From the NCBI RefSeq assembly GCF_028583425.1, contig NC_072805.1, positions 15,076,001 to 15,140,000 of the forward strand: DNA of 64,000 nt, in the 5' to 3' direction. A program made the translations under genes and the position numbers. The notes below the pieces were generated by a model. The model searched no databases. It was not told the origin of the DNA and was given only the letters and a program-made list of their open reading frames with translations. The stretch comes from Eublepharis macularius. Lineage: Eukaryota > Chordata > Lepidosauria > Squamata > Eublepharidae. Of this stretch, positions 30,606 to 42,975 are shown piece after piece (the first letter of the stretch is position 1; each line of letters starts with the position of its first letter).

Positions 30606-32780
30606 GCGCTCCATTGATGGCAGCCAGCCTGCCGCTCCTTTCGGAGAGCGGCGAGCAGGAAGGCTCCGGGCGGCGCCGGGAGCGCTCGGCAGAAACGCTC
30701 GGCCCGACTCGAGCTGCTTTTGTTCAAAGTTTATGGCGAGGGCTGGAGGCGCAGGGAGGGGAGGCGGAGGCGGCGCAGGGGCGGGGAGAGGCTCCACGGG
30801 GGGAAGGGCCGGCCGGGCCAGCGGCGGGAGCGCCGGTGGAGCTGCCTGCCTGCCAGCCCGCCTGTCCTCCCGGCTCAGCCCCGCGCGGCGGCCGCGGCAG
30901 CCCTCTCCATCTCGCCGTGCGCCATCAATTGCAATGGCGCATTTGGCCGGCGGCGGCCTGCCCCGGCCCTTCTCCAATCGCACAATGCGAGGCCGGGGAC
31001 GTCACTCGCTCGCAAGGGCCTGCAGGAAACGTGGCGCTCACAAGGCGAGACGTTCGCAAAGGGGGTCAGCGAGGGGGGCGCCCGCCGGGGAGCCGGCCCC
31101 CCTCCGCCCTCGCCCCGCTCGGAGTCGCGATTCGGGTTCATTAAAAAATTCCCCCAAACTTGGTCTAGTTTCTCAACAAGTGCGGCTGGGCTGGGCCGGG
31201 GCGCGACCCTCCTGCGCTGCGCGGAACGTGCCCGGCGCGCCTTCGGGGGGAGCCGCAAATGCGCGCCCGGTTGCAAGCGAGCGCCCCGGGCAAGATTGCA
31301 TCAGAGGCCGCGTCCCTCTCGCCCGCGCCCCTTTCCCTGCAAGTCTGTGCGAGGACGTGACTCCGGGCCCGCCACCGGGGCAGCGCCGAACCGTTATCCC
31401 CCCGGCCAAGCAAGAGCAGCGCCGGCCCAGTCAGAGCCGTTAGCGGGGAGGCGGGAGCCTCTGCACGGAGCGGGGCGAAGGCGGGGAGGGGGCCGCTTCG
31501 CAGGGAGGGCAGAGGCGCTCGAGGCTCCGCGGGAGGAGGGGGGGCGGATTTTTTAAAAAGCAGAGTTCATTTCTGCAAAGCCGCAACAGGAAATCTGCAG
31601 GGGGGGGGCTCTCCGTTCCCCTCGCAAAATGAGCGCAGGCGGGAGCGCAAAGGGCCGAGCCTAATTGCCGCCCGACGCCGTGCCCGGGAGGCATTTGCGG
31701 AGCCGCGGGCGAGCAGCCGGCTCCTGCGGGCCCCCCCCCTCCGCTCGGCTCGGCTCGGCTCCCTCCGCGCCGTATTTAGAGGGCGGCTGATTGCCTCGCT
31801 TGCCATCGCAGCGGCGGCGGCTCCGTCTCCAGGCTCCCCCTTCTCGGCACAGCCAGACAAAAACAAACCGAAAGCGACGCGGCGGGGGGCGGGAGGGACC
31901 TCGGCGGAGGCGCCCGGGCGGGGGGCGGCCGCTCTGCCATCGCCGCGGGAGGAGGAGGAGGAGGACGCCGGGCAGCCACAAAGGAGCCGGCGGCCCCACC
32001 GGCTCTCTCGGCCCGGGCAGGCAGGCGGGCAGCTGGCCGCGCACCGAGCCCGGAGCGCCCGGGAGCTTCGCCCGTCTTCTGCCGCGCGCCAGGTAAGGCA
32101 GGGCAGGGCGCTGGCTGGCCGCTTCCCGGGGCTGGCGGGGGCTCCTCCCGCCCGACGTCGGGAGGGTGGGTCGCATGGCACGGCAGGGCGGCGGGGGGGG
32201 GGGGGGTGAGGCGGGCGACTCCGCTCGGGGCCGGCGCTGCGCGGAGAGCGAGAGGCGAGCGAGGCTGGGCTTTTAAAGCGACCGCCGCCCTCCCTTCCCT
32301 CCCCGTCCCTTCCCTCCGCGGCGCGGCGGGGCCGGCTCGGGCTGGTGCGCCTCCGACGTGCGCGCTTTGGCGGCTTCTCTCCGCCCCGAAAGGACGAAGC
32401 GGCGGCATGGAGCGCGCGGCCGGAGCCCCCTCGGCCCCGCTGCCCGGCCGCCTCCCCAGGCCCGCCTAGCCGGCTGCGGAGGGAAGCGAGCGGCGCTCCC
32501 GGCGGGGGTCCCGTGAATGGTACGGAGGGCGCGCGCGCTGGCAGCCGGGCCGGCGGGCGGAACCGGGGGGCTCGGGGAGGGGCGGGCGAGGGCGCCCGGA
32601 AGGGGGCAGCGGGGCACGGATGCCCCCCGGGGCAGCGGGGCACTAAAGGCCGAGGGAGACGCTGAGGCTGACAATGGGGGGGGGCAGGCGGGCTGTGAAT
32701 GAAACTCTGGCGCCAGGCTGGAGGGGGGGGGGGCGGGGGAGGCTGCCAGCCGCCTTCGCTTGGAGCCTCTGCCCCAGCAC
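30606..32780 (+). promoter_or_regulatory. KCTD15: CpG island promoter region of KCTD15
   Basis: About 2.2 kb of very GC-rich, CpG-dense sequence, unlike anything else in the window apart from the element at 55568. It includes a CCAAT box (30974-30978), a CRE-like GACGTCAC (30998-31005), GC boxes and a TATTTAG motif at 31773-31779 that might serve as a weak TATA. A good splice donor lies at 32092/32093. The association with KCTD15 comes from orientation and from this donor being the nearest upstream of the coding exon at 38337; the exact start site is unknown. Long open frames here on both strands are by-products of high GC. Confidence 0.7.
31790..32092 (+). other. KCTD15: Likely 5' non-coding exon of KCTD15 (3' boundary only)
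   Basis: The CGCGCGCCAG|GTAAGG sequence at 32093 is a strong splice donor inside the CpG island. The exon would end at 32092. Its start is guessed from the TATTTAG motif about 25-30 bp upstream of 31800. It contributes only 5' UTR in this model. No CAG/GTAAG-type alternative of equal quality was noticed nearby. Confidence 0.45.
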
Positions 32781-35700
32781 TGTAGGCGATGGTTGGGATG
32801 TCTGTTGGTACATGCACAGGGTGGCACACGCGGCCTCCCGGATTCAGGCGCTCGCCCCGGCTGCATGGGCGCCTCCATCGGTTGCATCTTTGCGAGACAG
32901 TCTCTCCCCCGCCCCCCCCAACCTCTCCATCCCTCCTTTTTATCTCCCTTACCTTGCTTGTGATGTGGGAGAATTAGCAAAGGCGCCATGTTGTTCTTTT
33001 AATTTAATTTTAATTTTGCGTGTGTGTGTGTGTGTGTGTCCTTCCACTGTGGCTGGCTTCTGCTGCTGTTAAGAAGGGTGTGTGTTTAAGCTAAAAGTTT
33101 GGGGGGCTTGGGGCTCTGGGACAGGAACAGAAGGGGCAGGAAAGTCAAGGCTCGAGAAGAAACTTCCCGCACTTGAGTGCAAGTTGCTGTTCCGAAGACC
33201 CAAAGTCCCCTGGACTTTGCCGGCACAGGTGTGTGCAAATGTATGCGTGCACACACATGCGAAAGAGCTGTGCAAGGACACAAGAGATTTGCCTAACAAG
33301 TCCTGTGCATCTGTAGCTGAAAAGTTTCGAGGCCCGGTGCTGGAGCCTTCTGGTTTTGTAAAAATAGGCATTGATACAGAGGCTTGGCTCTCAAAGTGCT
33401 CTGGCTATGCAGAGCTAAGAACATAAGAGCCCGGTTGGATCAGACCCGAGTGTACCTAGTCCTGCATCCTTTCTCACAGGGTGGCCAACTAGAGTTGTCT
33501 GGTCCTCGGTTCATTGGGTTTCAACCAGTTGAGCATCCTTTGCCTAGGCGGCAGTGATGGGCAGTCCAGACGGAGCTTTGAATCTGGCAGGTCTCATGGG
33601 AGGACCACCCAGTCCACGGCCTCCTTGGTAACTGTGTGCTCTTCAAAATGTCTTGAGAATGAAGATGGGGGGGGGCAGAGAAGGAGGGAGGAGGCTCAAG
33701 GCCAGGTCAGCACCCTTCACATTCAAGTAAAGACCCCAGGAGAAGAGCAGCTTGGTTGAGAGAGCCCCAGACAACACCTGTTCTGGAGTTTGCTCTCTGC
33801 AAAAGGTGTGGGAGAAATTGAAATCTCTGGTACACCGCCCAAGACCTGTGCTGTTGCAATGGGGCTTGTGCAGGAGAACTTCCCGTTGGACTGAGCTCTC
33901 CACCAGTGCATTTGGGTCGACCTGGATACCCAAGAGGGGAGAGGAGAGGAGGCCCACAGGGGCGTCCCTTGGCTAGGAGGATGCCTCTTTGGCTGTACTC
34001 CCCGGGATCCCTGCACAGCTTCTTAAAAACCTGCTGTTTTCATTCCACGTCTTAAATGGGCATGAAGGAATTAAAACAGCACCGAGTGAATAACAGCATT
34101 AGTTTCAATTAATTCTCTCTCTCTCTCTTTTTTGTAAATTCCTGGCAACAATAAAACTTTACCAACAAAAGGCTTTTTACATTCTTAATTAGCCGTGCTT
34201 CCCATCTGTGGGCTTTTATTTTTTTAAGTGCTTGTGTGCCTTGCTTTAAACTTCGGAGATGCTTCCTTCCCCTCCTCCTCCTCCGTGTTTTTGAATCCCT
34301 TGCAGAGAGATTCCTTGTTTCTTTTCCGCAACCTTTCACCTCCCTGGGCCCTGACCTGCTCAGAGCCTCCGTCTCTGCAGCCAATTTCAACTGTATTCCC
34401 TCCCTGTATCATCAGCAGGATAGGATCGGCCCCAAGCTGTGTGCACAGGAGGCAAAGCTTCATCCACCCCAAACTTCTCTTGCACTTTTGAAGTCTTTCT
34501 TTCTTTATAGTAGGATTTCATATTGTATCATCTAGAGAGGGTATATATTAAATGAAGGGTATTCCTGTAGGCTGCACAGAGAGAGATAGGGAGGGAGGGA
34601 GGGAGGGAGACAACACTGGAAAATTCTGCAGTCTTTCAGCATTCTCTGCCCTAGGGTGATCGCCGGGGGCCTGCAGTTGAATTGGAGCTCTTACAACTGC
34701 CTTCTGTTTACCTTTTATGGTTAAAATAACAGCTTAGCAAAGAAGCAGCTTCGTGGAGGGGGAGGGAGGGGGGGAGAAAAACGATTCGGTGAAATAATCT
34801 CAAGCTGTAGCAGCCTAGCTAGTTTAATCACCCCTAGAGTGCTGAACAACTGTGCGCTCAATGGGACACAAAATCATTTTGTGTGTAAATGAGCACGGGA
34901 GGGTGATTATTTCACTTTCCATGGGCAAATAGTTTTTACAAGCAGTGCGCAGCCACTTGGTGTTGGGAAGGCAGGGAGAGAGGGGAGCCGCCTGTGCAGA
35001 GATCTTGGGGAGGGATGCTTTGGAAACATGCCCATGCCACAAAGAGGGAGAGGATTTTGGAATGGGCTCCTTTGACTAGGGGTGCCATGTTGGTTTACGT
35101 ATCCAAACGTCCATCCCTGGCTTTCTCCGCCCTCTGTGATGGCACCAGTCACTGGGAAGTTCTCCTGCGTCAACCCCTCTGAAACCAGTCTCTGCTCTCG
35201 CATCCCGTTGTGGGACTGGCACAGTGGGTTCTGCCCTCTTTCCTCAGGCACCTCTCATGACACCCTCTTGTCACAGGCAAACTGTACGTGGATTGTCTGA
35301 AGTGCATATCAGTCTTGTTGGGTCTTTATTTTTTTAAACTGAACCTTGATTACGTACATCAGATTCTTCCTGACTGTAAAACAGCTTTCACTAGATTGCA
35401 CTAAGATTTTGAAAACTAAATCGGGATGGAGCTTGCCTCCCCGCTCCCCCGCCCCCCGGGGCATTCTTTAAGTATGTGTTGTATAAGAAACTTAATACCA
35501 AAAAATATATTTGCTTAGAAATGGTCAGGATATTCTTTATATTGTGTAGGTGGTGCTTGACAAAAACCCGTCTTTGTAATTGACCTAGAAGGAAGCTGTA
35601 GGTTGCAAGTTCATAGCACAATATTCATCTTCTTTGACAGAACCATAAAGCTGGCGAGTTTTTCAGGGTTTCTTTTTTGTTTGCTTGTTTGGAATTTCTG

Positions 35701-38336
35701 CCTCCATTTTACTAATTCAGAACAGATTTAGTCTGAAATCTGCTCTGTTTCCTGGGTTGCAGCCCTTGAATTCTGTATCCCATCAGAAGAGAGATGTCAA
35801 AAATGCACCGAGGTGGGTCAGGAAATCCTGTACGGGGCGTGTGTGTGTGTGTGTGTGAATTCTCTAGAGTTACATCTTGAATAAGAAACGATGGCTGCTG
35901 TTACTTTGAAGTAAGTCTCTTTGGATACAGGGAGGGCTAACTTCTGTGTAAATGTGCTTTTTCTGTGTAAATGTGCTTTGGATTGGGGGGGGGAAACTGC
36001 ATTCCTGCTCAGATGTGGCAGGAAGTAATCCCCCAGCCAGGAGACCATACTTCCAGATAAATGGACTTGGGCTGAGACTGGGAATAGGCTTTGCAGAGCA
36101 AGGAATGAGCTGGTGGACAAATGTCCGCCAGATCTTAAGGCACCTTGAGTATGTGTGAATCGACCCAGAACTCCGGCAAGATGATCTTATTCCAGTGGGA
36201 GTCCAGCTACTGAGTTTCGCATAGGCAGGTTGGCACCCCTGATCTTCACCTAGCTGTTTTGATTGCTAGCCCAGGAGAGTATACAATTCAAGATAAAGAG
36301 GTCTAGCAAATGAGGGAAAAAATTGGGTGGTTCCAGGTATGTTAAGTTTTCAGTGCAAAAGAGCAAGGAACTACAAAGGAGATTCCTCTCTGGGAAAAAA
36401 AAAACCCTGCTGTCTGAAATTATAGGGGATTCTAAGGTAGCTCTTGTAACTCTAAAACAGCCTGTACCTTTAGGGATAATGAGCTAATTATTAGGGATAA
36501 TAAGCTACCTAGGGCAAGAACAAAGAGGAGGGATCATACTTCTGGCTGGAGACCCTGAGAATGAAATCCAGGAATTCAGCCGGAAGAACTGAGAGTGTTC
36601 TTTGGTTGTGAAGCAGTGCTCAGTTTCATGTGTACCCACAAGCAAGTCTAAACAGCAGAAGGCAATGGGGTTAAAAAGTATAATTATTTCATTTTTTAAA
36701 AGCAGAAATCGTTCTTTTATTTGTGATGGGAATGAATTTGCTGGAGATTTCCTCTGGGCAGGGCCTGCTGAGGACAGGAGAAAGCGCAGCCCCTCCTTCG
36801 TCTTTCCCCCTCGAAGGCGGTGCTGTTGTCAGAAGGGTAATATTGAATTCCTGTCAAGTGGCTCAAGTTTTGGGATAGTGCCTCTCCTTGGCTTTTGTGC
36901 AGGGTAGATGTCCAGTCTGCATGTCCAGAGAAATCAAAAAGCATGTGGGTTCATAACGGGGTGATGTATACCGAGAGCTGCACGATAGTTGCAGCTTCCT
37001 TGTCCGGGATACTGCTATTCCTTTGCTGTGTATTTCAGGGGAGGGGGGAAAGAGGAGGGAGGTGCTTTCTAAGGAATGTTCTCTGTTGCACAGTGGAATG
37101 GTTTTGCCTGGGCTAGCGGTTGCAATCTGATGCTATTTAAAAATGAAAGGAAAGAGTTTTCTGATCCACTCAGAAACATAGTCCAAGTGGTGGAAACGGT
37201 AATTTGCTGTAGAATATGGCATAGGAAGAGCCTGTGAAATTTAGCAGAGCATGGCTGCTTTGTGGAGAGACTGCAAACCAAAATACCAAGAAAATTAAAT
37301 TACCTCCAGAAACGTTGAATAGCTATGGTGTTTGGCACATTTTCCTTCAATACACAAGGGGAGAGAAGTGTGATAGGCTTGCTTTGCCACTGCCAAGAAT
37401 GGGCAGGATTTTCAGCCAGCTACCTGTCTCTGCTACAGAATTGTCTTTTTTTGCAGTTTAGAGGTGGTGCTCGGTTGTCCGTGCTTAAAAATTGATGTTC
37501 ACCGGTCTCTGGGAGCCTGAGGGTATGCCAAAGTGTTTCTGTTATTGCATTTTTCCAAGCCCGTAATGTTTTCAAATCGTTGAGGATTTTGTGCGTATCT
37601 TTCTTTTCAGCGTCTTTTGAGCTTAAATTTGCCTTGAAAAAGTATTTAAATGTAACTAGGATTGTCATGGAGATGCGTACATTGCTGGTGTCGTAGGAGA
37701 TTCAAGGATGGTTTGAGATGGTATATGAAGTGGTCACTTTTTAATTATTTTTTTCTTATTTGGACTCCCACGCTTCCTTTCCATTGGAAATCTAACGACT
37801 GGGTGTTAGTTTTGTTTGGCAGGTATTTATATTTTTAAAAAGAATCCAAATAAAATAGTTTTAAATTTGATGTAAATTTTACTACATGTCTAAAAGAAAT
37901 GCCTTAGGTATTGAGGAAGTCACTAATTTAGAGGTGTCTCGTTACTGAGACAAACTTGCAAAAACCCCTGAATCCCAATTCACAAATTGGTTATTCGTTT
38001 GTCAGGGGATATTTCACATCTAACACATAAGCCCGCGACCTTTAATTAGAATTTTGCAGTTTGTTTTATGCCCCTTGAGGCTGACACCTTGAAAAAGATT
38101 TTTTTCCCCTTGATTTCTTATTGCTAATAAGCATCTTTTTCTTCGCCTCTGGTCCTTGGAAGAGTATGATGCCAATACACTTAATTACGGAGGTGGCAAT
38201 AATTTGTTAGCTGAATATGTGATCAGGCAGATGCAAAAATGATCTTATTAGATCTGTGATCACGCTGTGGAATCAAGGTAATAATGCATAGCTGCATTTA
38301 AGAGAGAAAAAACTGTCCTTTCTCCCCTCTTTCTAG
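32093..38336 (+). other. KCTD15: KCTD15 intron 1 (model)
   Basis: About 6.2 kb between the CpG-island donor and the acceptor CCCCTCTTTCTAG ending at 38336. It is comparatively free of young repeats. Exceptions are a fragment at 33417-33510, GT repeats at about 33020-33040 and 35840-35858, and a GGGA repeat near 34583-34610. I looked for, and did not find, an upstream coding exon for the longer N-terminus known in some KCTD15 isoforms. Confidence 0.5.
33417..33510 (+). repeat. Dispersed repeat, AAGAACATAAGAGCCC type
   Basis: The order AAGAACATAAGAGCCCGGTT, GGATCAGACC, CCTGCATCCT, CTCACAGGGTGGCCAACTAG recurs in reverse at 48128-48214. It is a short dispersed repeat of unknown class. Confidence 0.6.
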
Positions 38337-38351
38337 GAGGAAGGAAGAGCT

Positions 38352-38515
38352 ATGTCCCGGCTGTCTTTAACACGGTCTCCAGTTTCTCCCCTGGCTGCCC
38401 AAGGAATTCCTCTCCCAGCTCAGCTGACCAAATCCAATGCTCCTGTGCACATTGATGTAGGTGGACACATGTATACCAGCAGCTTGGCAACGTTGACAAA
38501 ATACCCAGATTCCAG
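38352..38515 (+). CDS. KCTD15: KCTD15, exon with start codon and beginning of the BTB domain
   Basis: KCTD15 is a BTB-domain protein that, by family knowledge, represses AP-2 (TFAP2) and affects neural crest development and Wnt signalling. The exon spans 38337-38515: acceptor TTTCTAG before 38337, donor GTAAG at 38516. The ATG at 38352 opens 54 codons beginning [20 protein letters not shown] and running through [20 protein letters not shown] to KYPDS; the next codon is split (AG|, phase 2, for the expected Arg). The [12 protein letters not shown] segment is the first strand and helix of the BTB fold shared with KCTD1. The [20 protein letters not shown] stretch and KYPDS rather than KYPES favour KCTD15 over KCTD1. 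Five in-frame codons precede the ATG back to the acceptor without a stop, so a longer N-terminus spliced from another exon cannot be excluded. The remaining protein (rest of BTB, C-terminal domain) is not found before the window ends. Confidence 0.93.
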
Positions 38516-40454
38516 GTAAGGCGGCTACGTTTTCTCCCAATGTCTTTTGAATGCGTGGGGATGGAGTTTACCTGAAGGGCCATGTGCTGATCATAATTCA
38601 GTTTGGGGGTTTATGGAGAAGGGAACTGCAAAGCGTCTGGGATTTCCAGACTAGCTCTCTGATATTTTCCCCCTTTTGTTTATAGAGTGCTCTGTTGGGA
38701 GCACCTGTTGAGGACGTTTTTCTCTGATCGATACTAAAGCAAAAGATCTTTTAAAAAAAAAACTGGTTTTTAACATGGGCACGTCAGCAACCCCAAGAGA
38801 CTTCTCACAAGACCGGCCATTGCGTTTTTAGCAGAGCTGTCAAGGGGGAATCTATTCCCTGCTCTCTCAGCCAGGTTTATTGTAAAATCTTATTTCCATG
38901 GAACTTGCTTTTTGTCTGCGGTCATCCTAACCTCAGTGGTAAAATCTGTTGGGGGAGGGGGGGGGAAATAATATTCATACTCAAAGAAACATGCTTAGGA
39001 TTGACAAGTCTGTTCTGTTCATCAGAGTTCTTTCCTGCACTGTCTGTCTGGTCCTGATTCTTGCAAGCGTGTGTGTTGATGTGGGCCAGAATCTTTGCTC
39101 CAGAGTAAAGCGAATGGAAATGTCCAAGAATGCACCCGTTTTCTAAGTGCATATGTTGTGCATGGAAGTGTTTGAGAATGTGTCTGGATGCGTCTCTATG
39201 AAACTATCCACTGGGTAATTCTTTACCATCCTTGTTGATTCAAGATTTGGGGGCGTGCATGCCAGTGCGGATTGCAGATATGTGTAGTATGTGGGGTCCT
39301 CATATTGCAAGAGGCAGCGTTCCTTTGCAATAGGGCCTTCTCGGGAAGCGCTTAGATTGAGCTTTGGGACAGTTGAGGAGGAAGGGATTTAACAGCAGGT
39401 GCAATCAGAAAACGGTATCATCGGATGGGAAGAGCACAGTCCAGTGGTACCCATATTACCGCATGGTCTTGGTTTGGTTTACAGTTCAGAATGACTCAAA
39501 AGCTCATAGGTCCACAGCAGCATAATCCTGACCAAAGTTACACCCTTCTAATCCCATTGTAACTATGCATGCATGACTTGCAGAGGAAGACCCGGTAGAT
39601 CTTAAATTGGAGCACCCAGTCAGCAAGTTCAGGGCAAAATGCCACTGGGAAATTCTCCCACCGAAATCCCTGTGAAATGAATGGGGTTTGAGCCACTAAA
39701 AAAAAACTCCCACCGATTTTAACAGCCTGCACTCAGCAGGAACTCGGTAGTGGATTTCTGTTCTGTTGAGCGAATGCCCTCGGAGACTTCCCTTCACACG
39801 CTGCAGTTTCGAAGCCCACGGCTGTTTCTTTTCAAGTGTATATTAAACATTCCACGTGTGAATGAGACAAGTGCCTATTTGCAAACCATATAGGTGTCCT
39901 CAGCAGAGATCTGAGACTGGCTGCAGCTCTGGTTCCAGCCTAATGTGTGAAACAGCTCCCAGTGACTAGTGTGTTGGGTATGGCTGTGGGAATCTTAGCC
40001 TGTGGGCAGCCAATTGCAAACAAGATTGCTGTGGGAAAGCTGGAGGTCCATGAGCGTTTCACACAGCAACCTTATAACATGTGTGAGTCATGTGCACCTG
40101 TACCTGAACTCTCACCTGTACATGTCTAGGAAATGTGATTGAGCCAGGGTTTCCATGGAACACTGATGCTTCCAGCTTATATGGTAATGGCTGCTATGTT
40201 CAGGGCAGGAGCTTTGACAAGTCAATTTCTTTCAGCCAAGCCTTCTTCAGAGGATTGTTGTGAGCCTAATATGTCTTGAACTCAAAGGATGGGATAGAAA
40301 TGTTGGGAAATGAAATGAACTACCTTTAATTCTGCAATAAGGAGAAATTATTTTTACCCCAGCTGTAAAGGATCTATGTAAACTTCCATTGTTCTGTTTA
40401 GAAGCAAGTCAGGATTTCTGCGCTGGCCAGACTCCAAACTGTCTGAAAGGTTTT

Positions 40455-40700
40455 GTTTATTTCATTTCAATAGTTATACCCTGCTTTTCTCTTCAGCGCC
40501 TTGCAACATTGCTTCCCAGAGCGCCTTGCAACATTGCTATCCTCTCCTTGCAACAACAACCCTGTGAGGTAGGTTAGGCTGAGAGGTGTCACTGGCCCAA
40601 GGTCATCCAGTGAACGTCTGTGGCAGAGTCAGGATTCAAACCTGGGTCTCCCAGATCCTAGTCCAGCACTCTTATCACAACACGGTGCTGGCTTTTAACA
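40455..40700 (-). mobile_element. tRNA-derived SINE (minus)
   Basis: The reversed tail TAGTTATACCCTGCTTTTCT, CAACCCTGTGAGGTAGG, CACTGGCCCAAGGTCATCC and reversed B box GATTCAAACCTGGGTC are present in order. A short internal duplication of GCGCCTTGCAACATTGCT occurs near 40497-40540. Confidence 0.7.
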
Positions 40701-40834
40701 TCATAATACATATTTCTGTGATTTAGCCACCTCAGATCTCTGTCAAACTGAGAAGAGGGAAGAGTGCAGGGTACAAATGCAAGCCGCCTGAATGATTTTG
40801 TTGCAAAGATAGGTAGGGTTAAGCAATCCTAGCT

Positions 40835-41935
40835 TAATTTTAATTTAATTAATTTAATTTATTGTATTTATATTCCGCCCTCCCCGCTTTCGCAGGCCCA
40901 GGGCGGATAACAGAATACAAATATACACATCATTAAAAACACCTTAAAAAACACAATCATCTCATCTACATCTATTACATATAAATAATTTTTAAAAAAA
41001 ATTAAAAGCAGCACATAGCAAAAGTTTAGTGTATACACACAGTGGTGTTACCAGAGCAAATCCATACCGTAATAATAAGTGTGGCAATAGCATCTGTGTT
41101 CACATGGGGGAATAGTTTAACCCCCCTCCGGGGGGGGGGGCACCGCCCGGCATCAGCCATATGTCTGGCGGAGTAGCTCCGTCTTACAGGCCCAGCGAAA
41201 TGCAAGCAAATCTTGCCAGGCCCTAGTCTCGCAAGGCAGAGCATTCCACCAGGCCGGGGCCAGGACCGAAAAGGCCCTGGCCTTGGTCGATGCCAGGCGG
41301 GCCTCCCTAGGGCCAGGGCCATTTAGAAGATATTTTCCACTAGATTGAAGAGTCCTCTGGGGCTCATACGGTGAGAGACGGTCCCGCAGATACATTGGTC
41401 CCAGTCCGCATAGGGCTTTATAGGTTAATACCAAAACCTTGAACCTGATTCGGTACTCCACTGGCAGCCAATGCAGCTGGCGTAGCACCGGCGTAATGCG
41501 CTCCCACACCGGTGCTCTAGTAATGACCCACGCCGCTGCATTCTGTACCAGCTGTAACCGCCGAATCAGGCCCATGGGAAGCCCAGCGTAGAGCTCGTTA
41601 CAGTAATCCAGCCTAGAGGTGACCATTGCTTGGATCACTGTAGTCAAGTCACAGGGTGATAAATAAGGAGCAAGCTGCCTGGCCTGCCGAAGATGATAAA
41701 AGGAGGGCCTGGCGACTGCCGTGATCTGGTCCTCCATCTTCAGGGAGGAATCCAGAATCACCCCCAGGCTCCTAACTCTCGGGGCCAATGTAAGTGGTGC
41801 CCCATCAAATGTATGGAGCCGGGGTCCCGAAGCCATCTCCCCACGACTCACATACAGGATCTCCGTCTTCGTGGGATTCAATTTCAGCCGACTTTGTCTC
41901 AACCAACCAGCCAGCCAGCTTGATATATTAATTAT
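40835..41935 (-). pseudogene. L2/CR1-clade LINE, 5'-truncated, ORF2 C-terminus
   Basis: On the minus strand, 41153-41902 is an uninterrupted frame of about 249 codons matching the C-terminal half of L2/CR1 reverse transcriptase: LKLNPTKTEIL, RSLGVILDSSL, TSRLDYCNELYAGLP, LQLVQNAAAW, ITPVLRQLHWLPVEYRI and VLTYKALCGLGP. The conserved catalytic part further upstream is missing. The 3' tail reads GGGCGGAATATAAATACAAT and then an ATTAAA-rich end near 40835. Because it lies antisense inside the KCTD15 intron and is truncated, it is not a host gene. The uninterrupted frame suggests a moderately young copy. Confidence 0.88.
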
Positions 41936-41978
41936 TTGGTGGTGCTGGTAATGATGGTGGCGGAGGAGGAGGAAGAAA

Positions 41979-42183
41979 GTGCCATCAAGTCACAGCTGAC
42001 TTATGGCGACCCTGTAGAGTTTTCAAGGCAAGAGATGAAACAAGGTGGTCTGCCATTGACTACCTCTGTGTAGTGACCCTGAACGTCCCCGGTGGTCTCC
42101 CATCCATGTTCTACCCAGGGCAACCCTGCTTATCTTCCAAGCTCTGACAAGATAGGGGTATCTTGGGCCATCCAGGTCAGGGC
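41979..42183 (-). mobile_element. 5S rRNA-headed SINE (minus)
   Basis: On the minus strand the diverged 5S head (TCTTGTCAGAGCTTGGAAGA-TAAGCAGGG) is followed by GGGAGACCACC, GGTCACTACACAGAGGTAG and the BovB-like tail GGGTCGCCATAAGTCAGC. Confidence 0.8.
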
Positions 42184-42975
42184 GTTTACATTTATCTATT
42201 AAGTTAGCAAAGTTGGGGTTACATTTCCACCCAAACTGGACTTTGACTGTTCTTTATACTTTTAGGGCAATGTCCCCTAGACATTTGAAAACAGTCTTTC
42301 CAAAGTACAGCCATTTGCCAACTACTGTTTTCATTTTGTAAACAAAAAGACAACTGGGGTACAAAAGAACCCCAGAAATCTACTGGCACTATTGACTCAG
42401 ATTCAAGACTAGGCTTCCTCACAGGCCGTCCAAAAAAAAGGGAGTCATCTTACATTCGCATACAAGTTACAGCTATGTGCAATAACCGTTCTTTGTGTGT
42501 ATAATTTTTAAGGTGGTCATCTTACGTTCAGGGTCGTCTTCCTTTCAAATAAATACTGTATTCTGCATTTGAGATGAGCTAGTAAATTGTATTTGGGATT
42601 TAAAAAAAATACTCCATGAAGTTTTCCCCCCAGAAAACGTTGCTCAAAGGAAGCATTGGAGAGAAACAGCTCCTCCTGATAAATCTCACCCCAGGCAGAT
42701 GTGTTCCTTGGGTGCAAAAGTCCCCCAGATACACATCAAATTGGCAACTGTTACTGTTGTTATTAATGCAGGTTTTGTGAGAAACAATTTCTTTGGCCAC
42801 CAAATAAGCATTATGGGACATTTTCTACTCCAAGGTACATTTGGCTTTGGCGTTGGGTATGAATATCTCTCAAGATACACCTTGTGAAAGTTTTTTCAGA
42901 TTATGGTAGCTGGGTTAAACCTCTCCCCCCACTCCCCTCTGCTCAAAGGATCCCTATTTCGACAGTAGATCCAGA

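Noticed and set aside
30444..33000. Very long open frames on both strands (up to about 420 codons) at the CpG island
   Set aside because: They are rich in Pro, Arg, Ala and Gly, overlap in several frames and start inside a microsatellite or the island. High GC removes stop codons by chance; no domain is recognisable.
38352..38515. KCTD1 instead of KCTD15
   Set aside because: The [20 protein letters not shown] and KYPDS residues fit KCTD15; from memory KCTD1 has different residues at several of these positions. The call rests on recall, not on an alignment.
41153..41902. 249-codon minus-strand frame as a host gene
   Set aside because: Motifs (TSRLDYCN, LQLVQNAA, LHWLPVEYRI) identify it as the C-terminal part of an L2/CR1 LINE ORF2, truncated and followed by the LINE tail.
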